From: Eutypa lata
Taxonomy: Eukaryota; Ascomycota; Sordariomycetes; Xylariales; Diatrypaceae
Direction: 5' to 3'
DNA: 64,000 nt
Assembly: GCA_022661535.1 (NCBI GenBank)
Contig: JAKULF010000014.1
Span: 372,001 to 436,000, forward strand
Part shown: positions 34,249 to 46,650 of the stretch, piece by piece
Position numbering within the stretch: position 1 is the first letter of the stretch
Layout of the letters: each line of letters opens with the position of its first letter
The notes under the pieces: model-generated
Told to the model about the DNA's origin: nothing
The model's input: the letters and a program-made list of their open reading frames with translations, nothing else
Database searches by the model: none
Made by a program: the position numbers and the translations under genes

Positions 34249-35150
34249 GTCCCCCCGACCCACTTCCTGAATCCACCCACTTCTTGAATCACTTTTACAC
34301 CAAAATACACTTAACTTTAACATTATATAATAAAATAAATAAAATAGTTACAAGATTAAAGGTTGTGTTATATTATGTAATAATATATAAAATATATAAA
34401 ATAAAAGTTTCAAGTGTATAAACCCACTTTAAATGCATAATATTAAAAGTTAAAGTTAAGATTTTTTTATTATATTTTAAATAATTAAAATAAAATATAT
34501 ATATTTTAATATATTATTATATAATTATATAAACTTAAAGCGATTTATAGATATTATATATAAATTATAATTATAATTATATATCGTTTAATATAAATTT
34601 ATAATAAATAATTAAATATAACTTTATAATTTTATTTATATTAAATATAATAAATTTAAATTATACTTTTTTTAATTTTTTTTATCGTTATATATATATA
34701 CAGTTATATAATATATTAATATATTAATTATATTTTAATAATTAATTTATTTAATTTTATAATAATATAATATAATTTTATATATAAAAACTTTATATAT
34801 AAAAGTATTTTATATTAATCTTAAAAATAAATAAATTACGTAATTATAAAAAGATAATTTTAAATTTTACTTTATAAAGATATATATAAAATCGTAAATA
34901 AAAAAGTAAAAACTATTACGTAATTAATAAATTATAAATTTTTTAATATAAATTTTTTAATATTAAAAATATAAAATATAAAATATAAAATAAAGCTTTT
35001 TAAAAAATATTATACGTATATTATATAAATTATATTATATATTATTTTCATATATAATAATCGTTTATAATTTAATTTTTTTAAATTCTTTATATAATAT
35101 ATTAAAAGAATTCACGAAGTGGGTGGATTCAGGAAGTGGGTCGGGGGGAC
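34249..35150. mobile_element. 902-bp element with terminal inverted repeats and TA target duplications
   Basis: The ends are inverted copies: 35 bp are identical (GTCCCCCCGACCCACTTCCT then GAATCCACCCACTTC) and the match runs on to about 42 bp with one mismatch. Each end is flanked by TA (34247-34248 and 35151-35152), the target duplication of Tc1/mariner/pogo-type DNA transposons. Each TIR contains an internal near-duplicate (CCCACTTCCTGAATC and CCCACTTCTTGAATC). The interior (about 34300-35105) is extremely AT-rich, has no open frame, and shows the same CpA/TpG shortage as the 10-kb island. It is either a small non-autonomous element or a RIP-destroyed transposase copy. Confidence 0.85.
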
Positions 35151-35152
35151 TA

Positions 35153-35696
35153 GACAGGCACTAACTACATCGCATGTGGGGCTCTATTTTACAGTTAACC
35201 CCTATTAATAGTATTCATTATTCACAGCTCTCGAAACTAGTCTACGTACCTATTGAATTGCTTCTATAATAACGACTCACCTGACAATAGGATATGACCA
35301 AATATAGAATTTTCCAGTCACTAATTCTCTTTGTTCTACTATTCACTAGCTACGTCGTATGTCAGAAACATCGAGCTACTTCAAGACCGGGAAGGATGTA
35401 TGGCATTTGGTGACCAGCGTCAGCTGGTTTGGTGACAATAGTCGATTCGAACGGACTCACGAACATGCCTGTATGTACTTCACGGAGGCACAGTCAATAG
35501 CTGATCTTTCCTACAAATAGGGCAATTCCATGTCTCGCTTTCTCCGTTGATGATGTCTTAACTTCTTGTCTTAAAACTGCTTTGGTTTGGAGTGGTCTTC
35601 TCGCATACACGCCATCCTTCTCTACCTAGCAAATGGTAGGCAAGTCTAGTCCAGGGGTTCCAGAAGTCTCTCTCTTATCAGCCGGCAACCATAAGA
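35153..35696. other. Spacer right of the TIR element
   Basis: Ordinary base composition returns immediately after the right TIR. Carries the promoter of the next gene; nothing else seen. Confidence 0.5.
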
Positions 35697-36233
35697 ATGA
35701 GCCGCAAGACTAATGCAGAATCCGACGGCTGGGAAACCGTACCAGTCCGTGGCGGGAGACCCAGCGAAGCCACTTCCTCTTCTGCCGCCGGCGCTAGCGC
35801 GTCCAGTACGGGTGTCGATGCTACAATAAGCACACATCCCGAGGGCCAAACCGCCGCGCCCGGTTCCACTAACGCAGCAGCAGCAGCTCGAGAACAGAAC
35901 CGGAGCACCGCTACTTCTTCGGATTCGGGTGGCCTTGTCTACGTCTATACACAGCTGTATTGCGGGCTGTGTGGGCGCTTCGTGACCGACATCGGCGGCC
36001 TAGTGACCGCTCACTTCGCAGCGGACATCTCGAACGGGAAGCAGCCTAGCCCCGGAACAGACATGCTGCGGCGTCTTCCCGACTGCTTCACGCAAGAGCC
36101 CCGCTCCGGCGTCGAGCCAGAAAAGGGGCCGCATGGACTTCGTGGGGCCGTCAATTTAATGGACCCCTTGACCATACGGCGGGATTCGATATTACCGAAG
36201 CTATTTTTACAGACATGGCTTTGCTTCCACTGA
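35697..36233 (+). CDS. Hypothetical protein with a CxxC-type motif
   Basis: Single exon, 178 aa, not recognised. The N-terminus starts MSRKTNAESDGWETVPVRGG, followed by an Ala/Ser/Thr-rich low-complexity stretch (about residues 20-78). The second half is ordered-looking: YTQLYCGLCGRFVTDIGGLV with a CxxC pair, a later HF and a single Cys (LPDCF), which could make a zinc site. There is no signal peptide or membrane segment. Codon use and GC content fit a real gene rather than a chance frame. The 3' end of the model (after GPHGLRG) is less secure, since an intron there could change the C-terminus. Confidence 0.55.
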   Translation: MSRKTNAESDGWETVPVRGGRPSEATSSSAAGASASSTGVDATISTHPEGQTAAPGSTNAAAAAREQNRSTATSSDSGGLVYVYTQLYCGLCGRFVTDIGGLVTAHFAADISNGKQPSPGTDMLRRLPDCFTQEPRSGVEPEKGPHGLRGAVNLMDPLTIRRDSILPKLFLQTWLCFH

Positions 36234-36250
36234 TAGATATTGCTCTCCAT

Positions 36251-36291
36251 TTTATTATTTATTTATTTATTATTATTATTATTATTATTCG
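36251..36291 (+). repeat. TTA/TTTA microsatellite
   Basis: Run of TTTATT and TAT repeats just after the preceding stop codon, probably in the 3' UTR. Confidence 0.85.
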
Positions 36292-36655
36292 TATACTTCA
36301 CCCCAGATATATGCTATTTCTTAGTGTGCGTTTCAGTTGTAAAGAAACCTAAACGAACATGTCAGGTAGATAAATGAAGATAAAAGGATATCCATCACGA
36401 TGTACTTCGCTAGATGCACCTTGTGACAACTGAGAAAAAACACAGCCTGTCTCTAGAGAAATCATTTCCGTTGTTTCAGTCAATATAAGGTAGAATCGCA
36501 TCACATTGAGGGCAGGCCTGGCTAGACTAGCTCTCAAGAAGGGAAATGAATAAGAGAAAGAGAGAAAAAAAACAGGGCTCCCATAACCGATATAACGACC
36601 CCGTTATCATAACTGATACTTAACTCCTTGCAGAGAAATCTTTTCCCGCCCAGGG

Positions 36656-39274
36656 CTAAAGCCGGCAATTCCTCCTGAACGTTCTTTTGGGCTGCCAATC
36701 CTCCTCGAACATTTGCCTTGTCCAGTAATGATCCATATCCCACTCGAAACCAAGCGGAACCCGAAAGCTCTCCCCAGTTGTCGGCAAAGGCACTGCGTCT
36801 CGCGTTAGTTTCCCCTTTATATATTCCATATCGTAATGTATTCGTACCATTATGAGACTCGTCGCTGTTATAGAAATCGCATATCTCAAGGAGGTATTCA
36901 ATCTCCTTCTCCGTCAGGTCGGCCCACACCGTCTTCTTCCCCTTCGCCTTCTTCCAGTCCGTCGTCAGGGGGTTGAAGCCGCGCTTGTAGTAGTGCCAGT
37001 GACTGAGGATGATGTTGGCGCCTTCCTGGATCGCCTCGACCTGGCCGGCGAGCGAGTAGCCTTCCTTTGGATGACTGTCAGCTTTTCTTTTTTGTTTTTT
37101 TTTGGACTACACATAAGCCTACTTACTTGGTTGTTCTCTTCTGCCCAGCGGTACCGGTCCCTTGTGGTGACAGAGATCTCGTGCAGCATCATAAATACCG
37201 CCAGATAGATGGTGAAGAAGTGCTGTGGACTCTTGCTTGCCATCATCCTCCAGAGCTCCTCGAGCAGCTGCTTCCGCACCCGACGCAGGATGGTGCAGTA
37301 CCCCATATTGTTGAACTGGGCACATATCATTCGGGGGACGTACACGTCATTGGGGTGGGGGTGACAGTCGCGCCCGTCTGGCTCCATGTCGAGAAGATCC
37401 GGACCTTCCAAAGTGGCAGATCCGAGCGTGTTTCCTATTCAGGTCTGATGAGACACGCTCTGTTGTCTAGACGTGGATTACTTCAAGCTAGGACTACTTA
37501 CTATTGGCAAACCAGAACCAACTACATCCTCGTAAAAGTTCAGTTGAGTCCCTTTGGGCAGTACTCGATGGGAAGTCTCTCTTCGCCATGTCAGCATTTA
37601 CTCTCTAAATTCCAGGGGCGGCCTTACAATTTTTAGGGTGATGGTGTCGAGTCTATTATGTACCAGTTAGCTGCCAAGCTACTAAAGAAAATGACATTAT
37701 TTATCTTAATCTAGATAATGAGGCTTTTGAGTTTTGGCCGGTGAGGTTTGGACTCACATAAGACTGTATGTTTTGCGAACGTGTTTATCATGCTGTTGGT
37801 TCTCAACAAATTCATTCAATGCTGGCAGTAGATGTATTCCGATAAACCTGTTATATGCAGTAGCCGCCTCGTTGATATCGTAAAAGGCGTACGGGGGAAG
37901 TTCAGTGATCTGACTATTGCCATAATTGTCCTTCCATGCCTTCTGGTTGCAGTCGCCTTCAATGGGATTGAACTTCCTCACCCTGAACGGTACCGGTTTA
38001 CTGAAACCGCCAAGCCGGATCTGAATGGTGCGAATGTTATCACTTGCCCAATCATCGGCGCCTAGGTTCTTCATCTCGGTGCCAGAAAATCTTCTGGTCA
38101 GCAGTACCCCTTCGGCCCGACATATGGTGGTCTCGGTCAGTATCCATCGAAGGCACGGGAGCCTATGAATAACCTTCTTAGATTTCTGAGACACTTTGCT
38201 GCATGTTTCACAGGCCATGCCGGACGGGTCACCTGGATCGGGCAGGCACTACGTAAGGATCTTCATGAGTCAAAGTGCCAGAGTGAAAGGGATAGATCTG
38301 CTGTTCTGGAATCTTACCCGGATTTTTTGCATTCGGCACCTTACACAAGCCTTCATTTTCCGAGTGTTGCCAGTTTGTTCTCGCTTTTCAGAATCCAGGC
38401 GTTTACGAGTATGTCTCTTAGGCTCATCCGGGTCTTCCACCTTGGCAGCGAGATCATCGCTGTCACTCTCGTTGTCTGAGTCCCCTTCTGATGCATCGCT
38501 TTGAGCCGACCCCACGAGATCTACGAGTGATGAGTCATTACGGGTATTTGACATATTGTCGGGGATGAGCCAGGGGGTCCGAGAATCGCCTTGGTCAGCT
38601 GCATCGCCGGTCTCATGTGACTGTCCATGGTTGTCAATGACCACCCATTCACTAGTAGAGTTCGAAAGATCCGTTGTAGGGTCGAGCTCCATCGTTGGTA
38701 GGGCAAAATATGCCTCTTCATTGTTATAGCCACGGTATGAAAGGCCACCCATGTTGCCTATGTCACTTTGTTGAAAGAAGGGATAAAGATGACTTGGGTT
38801 GTCAGACAGGCTGGAGCGGGGAAATATATAGTCACAGCTTAAACTTGTAGAACCGAAAATTTCTCCCAGCTGGGCTGGTTGGGTGTGACCTTGGGAACTT
38901 ATATAATGAACCCCGGTTTGGTCCCACGTCGACTGGATCGATCCTGATGATGGCACGTTACTAGACTCATCGCCCAGACAGACAGGCTGATACCGGTCTA
39001 AGATCTGGGGAAAATGAGCTGACATGTCAACGGGGAACCCGGCTTGGGCGCTCATGTCTAAGGTGCCGATGTTGCCACTGTATGTCGGGAAGCCGGTAGG
39101 GCTCCATTCAGGTTGCGGCCCGAGTAAGGGAGTCTCATCTTGCGCTCCGCAGGCAAGGCTCGGCAAGGAGGTAGCCGCAGTCTCGGCAGCACTAACTTGC
39201 AGTGCCGCCACGTCTGTGGTAGGACCTTTTGTCTTCCGGTAAGGCTGTCTTTCCACCGAAAAATTGCTGTTCAA
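36656..39274 (-). CDS. Fungal zinc-cysteine transcription regulator with internal Cys cluster
   Basis: Six exons on the minus strand: 39274-38318, 38248-37758, 37602-37502, 37434-37127, 37064-36848 and 36792-36656; introns 69, 155, 67, 62, 55 bp; 736 aa. The first about 300 residues are a Ser/Thr/Gln/Asp-rich region likely to be disordered or activating, ending in an acidic patch and a basic stretch. The Cys cluster follows (Cys310, 313, 320, 332, 335 and 351): CVRCRMQKIR, spliced to CLPDPGDPSGMACETC, then HRLPCLRW. This resembles Zn2Cys6 DNA-binding domains, but it is internal and split by an intron. The remainder matches a large uncharacterised ascomycete family: DWASDNIRTIQIR, LLRGCSWFWFANR, KSPQHFFTIYLAVFMMLHE, LSHWHYYKRG and FEEDWQPKR. 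A nuclear regulator is likely; targets unknown. Confidence 0.85.
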
Positions 39275-41509
39275 TACCTTTTTATTGGAAATCTTAGTGA
39301 TTCGCGAAGGGTAGCCCCGGCCGAAAACAGGCGCGGGAGCCGAAGTAGCTGTCCGAAGCCTTTCCCTGCCCTTACGCGTTTAGACCGTTAGCTTAGTTAC
39401 CAAAGGTCGTAAATGACTGTACTCTTCAACAATCCGGGGTGCGATGCATTGGACTTTACATTCTTTGCCTTTTGAATATAGGTCGTCGGCTTATCAAAGC
39501 CCTCCATTCTCACCTCTCCACCCTTGTGTTCACGGAGCTCGCGTAAACGCCGAGTTAAAGGCGACAAGCTGTATCATTTGGAGAAGCCGGTTGCTGTAAA
39601 TGTGGTATTGTCCTACTCAACATTCAAATTGAGTAGTCGGCGGCACGGAACGGGATTGGGCTGTGCATGGGCTGACGAATATACTGATGTAGAAGTATGG
39701 TTACATCACAGTGCAATTCTTTTGTCGTCGCGAGGTACACCGGTTTTACCTAGCCCGGGAACTTAGAGTGAATAGCATAAACACGACTGGACGATAAGTC
39801 TCCAACTGAGACTTGGGGGACGCAAATCTGGCCTCGGAGGAAATGTCGCACATAGCAATTTATTTGATAGGACAGAATCCAATGTGAGGGATGAAGAGTC
39901 GGCTAGGCGTAGTGAATATTAGCCCACGAGATGACGCGACACCTATGCAGGTTCTTCGGATTGAATCCGCCATAGCCGCTCACAAAAAACCCTCGAGTCC
40001 TAACTTTGGGCTTTCATCTTAAGTATATTGTCAGGCTAAGGTCCTTGATGTGGCGTAAAAAAAAGCAAGATCTGGGTGGTGTAACTGCACCAAATCAAAG
40101 TAGATAGCCGAATTCGTACGTGGCTGCAGCGTGGGACATTCGACAGTCTGTAACAAGATTACCTACTGTATTGTACGACCCCCACGCCCTATCACGTAAT
40201 CTGTTCATTAACTACATACTTTCATTCATGCTAGGTCATGATTTTAGTCTAATCCGGTGTGTTCTTTACCTAACCTCCGAATATTCTCTCCGTCTAATAT
40301 CTTTACGTAGTGTCTATATTCACATTCTAGACATTGGTGGCGTAACTGCACGGATTGTAGTCACGAGAACACCTACTACTCGGATCTCACGCCAGGTCGC
40401 TTCTTGCGCTAAATACGTTATCATGGAAAACCTAACGTAATATGAGACAGGTCGCCGGGAGGTTCGGTTCTATGTAGCTCTAGTTATTTTGAGCGATCTT
40501 TGGAGGTCGATATTTACTCCTGAGTACTAGATACCGGACATTTTATTTGCTCATGGCAGCCTCACTTACCTAATGAGCGCATTCAACTTGCAATTCATTG
40601 ATAATTGATATGTACTAGCTACAGAAGTTCTCTAGACTCGGATTTTCACACTAGCTATCTCATTGCTATCTCATTGATACTAATATGAATGTTGTGATAC
40701 TCGAAACTACGCCTCCATAGATAACCGTTGCCATTCGTATCGTAGACTCGTTTGGCATGGATCAAGCTCTGAGCGGAACTATGTGAAAATTACTAGTAGT
40801 GTTGTACGGATAGAAACATCAGATGGTTTGGTCCTGAACTGCATGTATCTAGGGCTCACCGGAATCTATTGTGCACATCTGCAATTGTCTCGATAATAGG
40901 AAGAGATTATATATATCCCGCTGCAAATACTTAAAGTGATCATTATCTATACAAGAATACGCGTACTGGACAGGTTTAAGTGACTCTTCCCCTGAAGTCG
41001 TAGCCCTTCCAGACTTGAGACTGCATCATCGCCTTTATTTCCGTTTAAGTTCTATCTAAGCCATAGGTATGATAAGTGTGTCTGCCGTCACCGCGTGGCA
41101 GCCTTGCATATCTTAGTGCAAAGAAGCGTTCTTTACGATACTCTATCTACGCCTATTCCTCGTCAGACAGACCCTGCACACCGGTACTGAGGCTATTTGC
41201 CTTTCGTCGATCTTCTTTCAAGGAACTACGTGGGCGGAAACAGATGCCGTAAACGGATCCCGCTGACGAATGGGCTGAGTATGAGACCATCTCGTGGGAT
41301 TACGTCTTGGCGGAATCATAATCAGACCGATTCCGTCTCTGGAGATGATTCTCGATGCCGCTCGCGTTTTCGGGTAATGCACCAGCTGCAGAGGTGGCAG
41401 GGGGAAGACCTTGGGTCATTATAAATACCAACTAACATACGATGAATAATTCTCGCCAAAGACTGCTCTCCACCTAACTTCCAACATATTAGTGTTGAAT
41501 TGGTTTAAG
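39275..41509. other. Divergent spacer, 2.2 kb
   Basis: Must carry promoters for the regulator (leftward) and the dioxygenase (rightward). No gene seen; short frames such as 40120-40440 and 41197-41424 have no support. Confidence 0.5.
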
Positions 41510-43100
41510 ATGGCAGAGCAAAATGTTCGGTCTACAGCCGTTGGGCTGGTCACTCCGCGGAGCTGGTTACGAGGCAATGAGTTTCAGCTCTCCGAGGATG
41601 CTTCAGAGCATCCGCTTCCAACCATTCAAGGAACGGAACTACCGGCAGACTTCCCTAGATCTGTCGAAGACTTGATGTGTTGGTCCGGAATTAACTTTGA
41701 TCATGATGATCTACACGTCCTTCAGCTGAATCGCAAGAAAGTAAGGGAAATAGAGATGGCATTATTATCCTTCCTAGGTGAGTAATAACCAGAAGGTGGA
41801 TGGGAATCACTGGCGCTTCTGTCAGGGGCTCTGAACCCGCCACATTTCTGTCTGCACTGTTGGCGTCGAATTGTCCTCAAAGAAATAAAATAAGAACGGA
41901 TCCACCAAAACGCTAAAGCTAATAGAAAACGCAGAACTAGAATTGAACGGAGATGAAGTGAATAGGGAACGTTTCCCACTTCCAACCCTCTCTAGCCAAC
42001 TTGCACGATGCGCCAATGAGGTCCACAATGGCAAGGGAATCAGCATCATCAGGGGCTTACGGCCATCCCGGTACTCAGCCGAGGAAAACACTATGCTCTT
42101 CTTGGCCCTTGCGGAATACATTGGCGACCAGAGGGGCATTCAGAACTACAAGGGCGCTATGCTGAGTATAGCAATTGTTCTATCTACACTTTCATTTGCT
42201 TACCAATTTTAGCACACGTGACGGACTCTAAGTCGTGGACGGCACCGAAAGAAAGTCGGCACGGAGTGTACACGAATACTGATCTGGTTTGTTCAAGTTC
42301 TACTTTACGCACTAATACAGAGTCTTTCTAACTGTGAGATCGTACCACCAGCCCTTCCATACTGATGTTGGCTGCGAGATCTTGGCTATTCAAGTCCGCG
42401 AATGCGCCGAGGAGGGAGGCGAGACTTGTGTGGTATCCTTGGGGGCTATCTATAACGACCTTGTCAAATCGAACCCCAAAGCAATCCATACACTTACAAA
42501 GGCAAATTGGCCTGTACAAATGTTAGTTAGCTACCATGTACCATGATTCTCTTGACAAAATTTGTAACACGAAACCCATTGCTTTACCTTAGGTCAAAGC
42601 AAAGGCCTCCGTTCATCTTTGCTCCGCTGCTCGACTACCACAACGGACGCTTGGTCATTTCGGCAGATCCAGCACGTCTTGGGCCTCCCCTCTGTGCTTG
42701 TGACAGTGGCATCCCAAACCTGACACCAGAGCAGCAAGGTGCGCTTGTTGCCCTGCAGCAGGCGGCGCAGAAGCACCAAGTACGCCTCCACAGCCGTCCC
42801 GGGGACATTATATTCTTGAACAACCTCAGCCTCCTCCACGGTCGCGAATCGTACACGGATAGCGAATTTTGGTCAAGGCATCTCGTGCGCCTCTGGATTC
42901 GAAATCGGGAGCTGGGATGGTCGATCCCTCCTCTGATGAGGGCCCCGTGGGACGCCGTGTTTGGAGAGAAGGCCAAGAAAGTGCTCAACCGGAGATACCC
43001 GTGTAGTCCGATGCCGGAATATATGGAGTCTAAGTATTCGAACGGCACAGCGGCTTTTGTGGCGGAAGATAGTGATGACGAGATCGAAGTAGGAGGTTAA
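41510..43100 (+). CDS. TauD/TfdA-family Fe(II)/2-oxoglutarate dioxygenase
   Basis: Five exons: 41510-41777, 41935-42165, 42213-42286, 42352-42521 and 42593-43100; introns 157, 47, 65, 71 bp; 416 aa. The family uses Fe(II) and 2-oxoglutarate to hydroxylate small acids, and fungal members often act in secondary metabolism or nutrient use. The iron ligands are His194 and Asp196 in PFHTDVG and His330 in LLHGRESYTD; the 2-oxoglutarate-binding Arg is in SRHLVRLWIRN. The N-terminus has the fungal marks TELPADFP, LDGD-like LELNGDEVN and FPLPTL. An acceptor at 41925 would add three residues; 41934 gives the usual spacing. The 47-bp intron is short and its donor GTATAG is weak, as is GTTTGT for the next one. 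Confidence 0.88.
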
Positions 43101-46074
43101 GGGCGTGTGACGCGATTGTGACAGGGGTCTCTCTGATTTAGCAATATCATTTGCAGTTATCACGATTGTTGGTGGACTTCGGTTGCGGGAGTTAAATTAA
43201 ATCTAAAGCAAAAGAGAAATTGTCATAGACTGTAGACGATTACCAAGGCTTTAGAAAACGAATTACGATTTTGGTTCAACATGATGATACCTCTTTCCAA
43301 GAGCGAAATGTATACCTGTCGGCGATGTTTGCTAGGCATAGACGCGTCGGTGCATTATTATTGCTCATAAGTCTTCGTATTGTAGGTTCCTAACTAGTTC
43401 GAAGGGAGGGCTCGTTGATAAGTCGAAACATGATTCTCGTGTTTGGGCGAGAATACATATCCGTCGCTCGCTATACATAAACGCCTCGTCTATATAATCG
43501 AGTAAGTTTAGCATAATATAGAAAAGGCCGTCAGTAGGACTCTGGTGTCCTTGTGTGTTTTTAACCAATGTCCTTGATAACCTGGCCGGGAAGCTTATAA
43601 ATTATGTTGCCCTTTGACTTCGAAATAGCTGTGTCGCGAGAACCAAGCTACAAGTTGGATGATGTATTTCGAGGTTTTCTTATGTATAGTTACGAAATAT
43701 GGTGTTGATAATACTGGTCTTTCGTTGGCTTCAGGCGTAGTGAACGAATATCAAGTCGGTTAGAAACCTACGTACGTATCCAAAGTCAATAAAAACCAAC
43801 TTAAAGGGAGAGCGCTTACACAAATAAAGGACTAACGAGTAAAATGACATGTCTAAAGATTGTAAAAACCGGTAGAAGAAAACTGCTTGGTTGCCATTGA
43901 AGATCATTTGGAGGGAAATGTTAATAAGTTTCGAATAAGTCAAGCATGGTGCATTGAACTCTTGTCTACCCAATTATTTTACACCGGCCAGACCGGTCAA
44001 TGCCGGCAGCACGCGGCACCATGTCAGTGCCATGGTTGTACGTCGTATGAGGCAGAGTATTACATAGTTAGCCTTGTGTATAAATTAATGTGCACAAGAT
44101 CTTCGTGCATAACAGGGCGGTCAGAGAAAACAAGAAACTTGTGCCCAATACAGCAGTAAGCTGATAGGATAAGCAGCGTGGCAGCTTTCTTTTAGGGGCC
44201 AAGGTATTCATTCCTAGGTTGTATCGTCGTGGTATTTTGTAACGTAAAACAACTACGTACTACATCGAGGCTACGCATCCACCACTGTAATTTTGTACTG
44301 ATTACCTTATGTATTAGAACCTGCTGTAATACCATCTTCTAGAAGGTAGATCGATGACGCGTTGACCGAGACACTCGCAATGAATTGTTGTTGAAAAGCG
44401 TAGCATATCAAGCCCTCCCTTCCGTTCCATCCGATATCTCAGACAGTCCCTTTTCACGCGACGAAATAATGCGAATGTCATTCCTAGCTGCGGACTTCAA
44501 CGAACCACAAGTGTTTTCGATAATTTCCAATCCGCGTATACGTCTCAGTTGGTTATATGATTGTTACATGATCAATCTCTTACACATAAACATATGACGG
44601 CCCGTGTTGGTGGCCGATAGGGGAGCCTTGATGATTCTTCAGTCTTCTTTTACCATATCATGACTATCTTTCAGGTATCGTTGAAAGGGGTTTAGGGAAA
44701 GCCATCATTGATAAACCCTTTTGACTGAACTATGCTAATTTTTCCCAATAACTTTAGGGAAGACGCGATCTAATGTCAGCCCCATGGCAGAGTAACCAAT
44801 ATCCCATTAATTATATCTATACAGGCCAGCTTTAGGATCTAATACTCCGATATCGCGATGACTGTTACAATAGACCTCGATTCAAGACGAACTGACATCC
44901 AATATACGACGAAGTGGAAGCACGTGGGATATTGCGGCCCGTGTAGCGTTCCTGATCCAGCCGAACCATTGCAACTGAGAGAAATACAAGTTACAAGATA
45001 GCAAGCTACGCAAAAGAAGTTATGTAGACAAGTCACTAGACGTAAGGAACTGGCCCGACCCGAGCCGAGCCGACCCTATCCTAGTTAATGCTGTAGGAGG
45101 CTTGAGGCGCAAACAAAGTATTTCTACAGTACCTACATAATAATAAAAAGATGAGAAGCAAGACATAGAAACAATGAAAACTCGCTGGCCGGTATCACAC
45201 CTTTTGGATATCCAACATCGCGGGGATCTAAGGCGGTGGGTGGGCAGTCAGGTATCCTGCCACATTTATATGCATCATGGGAACTTTCCGTCTGGCCTCC
45301 ACTCCCTACCTTAATACTGTTGAGCCGTTCCTTAGTAGTTGATGGTATATTTCGTAATACATTCTAGTACAAATGAACAATATCGGATATGTATATCATG
45401 TAACTTATCTCCATTCTTTGTGGTAAGTAGATGGACAAGGTTTTATTTCTATCTTTCAACCGACTAGATCGCTGGCTGTTTATTTTGATGTGGTATTTAG
45501 CATACAAAGTCCAAATAGAAGGGAAAGGGCATCAAGGCACGATGAACAGGAACTTCGGGATTTTGAGCCAGAATTAAGGCAGGAGGAAATATAGTTACCT
45601 CGACACCAGTGATCGCGGTTTGTAGATAAAGCACGTAGCTTCTCACAAATACAGCAAAAGATACTTTGTAATCAGTCAACCATCAGAGTAAAAAGTCTTG
45701 AGAGTTTAGGCCCCTTTTCCCCACCCGGCCTCGGTAGGTATTAACCCGATGGCGTCCACGTCATAAAGCGATCCATTAGCTCCCGAAATCCAAGTCCCGG
45801 AAATGGGGCTGATCTTCGGACAGTCGTGGTAAAGCTAATATCGAGAGTCAAATCGGGTAAAATTCATCTATTTAATTGACTGGACCGCACGAATTGTCTC
45901 TATTACCAGACGCAGTATTTACCAGATGTTGATTTTCAAGGAGTGAAGTAAGACGGGTTGAGAAAAGATCCGTCAAGGCAACAAATTGAATGAGTGTATC
46001 CCCCTTTAGCATTTGAATGGCTTCTGGCTTCCGATACCCCATTCCACCAGGTCTCAACCAATCCCCAAACGAAA
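43101..46074. other. Gene-free region, 3 kb
   Basis: No credible frame in either strand. Moderately AT-rich, no repeat or known motif recognised. Confidence 0.5.
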
Positions 46075-46650
46075 CTAACAATCGTACCAAAGCTCCGTAC
46101 TCTGCCACCCATCCGAGCCATAGAAACTAGCATCATCGCACGACTCCGTGCCATCGATACCCTGGTGGTGCTCGCGGCCGTCAGAGCACGCCGCCGCATT
46201 ATGCAGGTCGGCCGTGGGGTAGGGGCTGTTATTGCTATCCTGGGTCAGCCGCGTGCTGAGCGCCGCCGTCCCCCAGTTGTAGCAATTGCTGCCCACGCAG
46301 CCCCAGCCCGATGTCGACGCGATGAACCCCGACGTGCACCCGGGGCTCGAGTAGGCCGTGAACGTGTGGGCGCCTGAGCGCTTTTCTAGGGCGTTGTTGT
46401 TGTTGTTGTAGTTGTTGCCACCAGAGAGGACGAGGTGCGCTCCCGCGTTGAGCGTGATGCACTCCCCCGCTGCTGCTGCGGTCTCTGCGTCCCCGGTATA
46501 GTACTCGATCCATTGGTACGGCGAGCCCGCGGGTGCTGCCTCCCTGATTCGGTCGTGGAGGACGGGCGAGGATGCTAAGGGGTTTGCTGCCGTTACTGCT
46601 ATTGCAAGTAGCGACAGGAGTCCAGGAAGGCAGTTGTTCTTGGAATACAT
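46075..46650 (-). CDS. Small secreted cysteine-rich protein (effector-like)
   Basis: Single exon, 191 aa. Residues 1-21 are a signal peptide (MYSKNNCLPGLLSLLAIAVTA). The rest has seven cysteines (64, 105, 118, 123, 155, 171 and the final residue 191) plus many Gly, Asn, Ser and Tyr. An asparagine run (about 79-86) precedes ALEKR, a dibasic Kex2-type site at 90-91, which falls between Cys64 and the other six. Cleavage there could give two chains held by a disulfide. The size, composition and terminal Cys are typical of fungal secreted effectors or antimicrobial proteins, but no known family is recognised and the role is open. Confidence 0.8.
   Translation of the reverse strand: MYSKNNCLPGLLSLLAIAVTAANPLASSPVLHDRIREAAPAGSPYQWIEYYTGDAETAAAAGECITLNAGAHLVLSGGNNYNNNNNALEKRSGAHTFTAYSSPGCTSGFIASTSGWGCVGSNCYNWGTAALSTRLTQDSNNSPYPTADLHNAAACSDGREHHQGIDGTESCDDASFYGSDGWQSTELWYDC

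Noticed and set aside
36534..36929. Frame continuing past the Zn-Cys regulator's fifth exon
   Set aside because: The family C-terminus (FEEDWQPKR) appears only after removing the 36793-36847 intron, so the unspliced frame is artefactual.
1..43100. A secondary-metabolite cluster built around the P450 and the dioxygenase
   Set aside because: They are 40 kb apart, no polyketide, peptide or terpene backbone enzyme is in between, and the P450 is truncated by the window.
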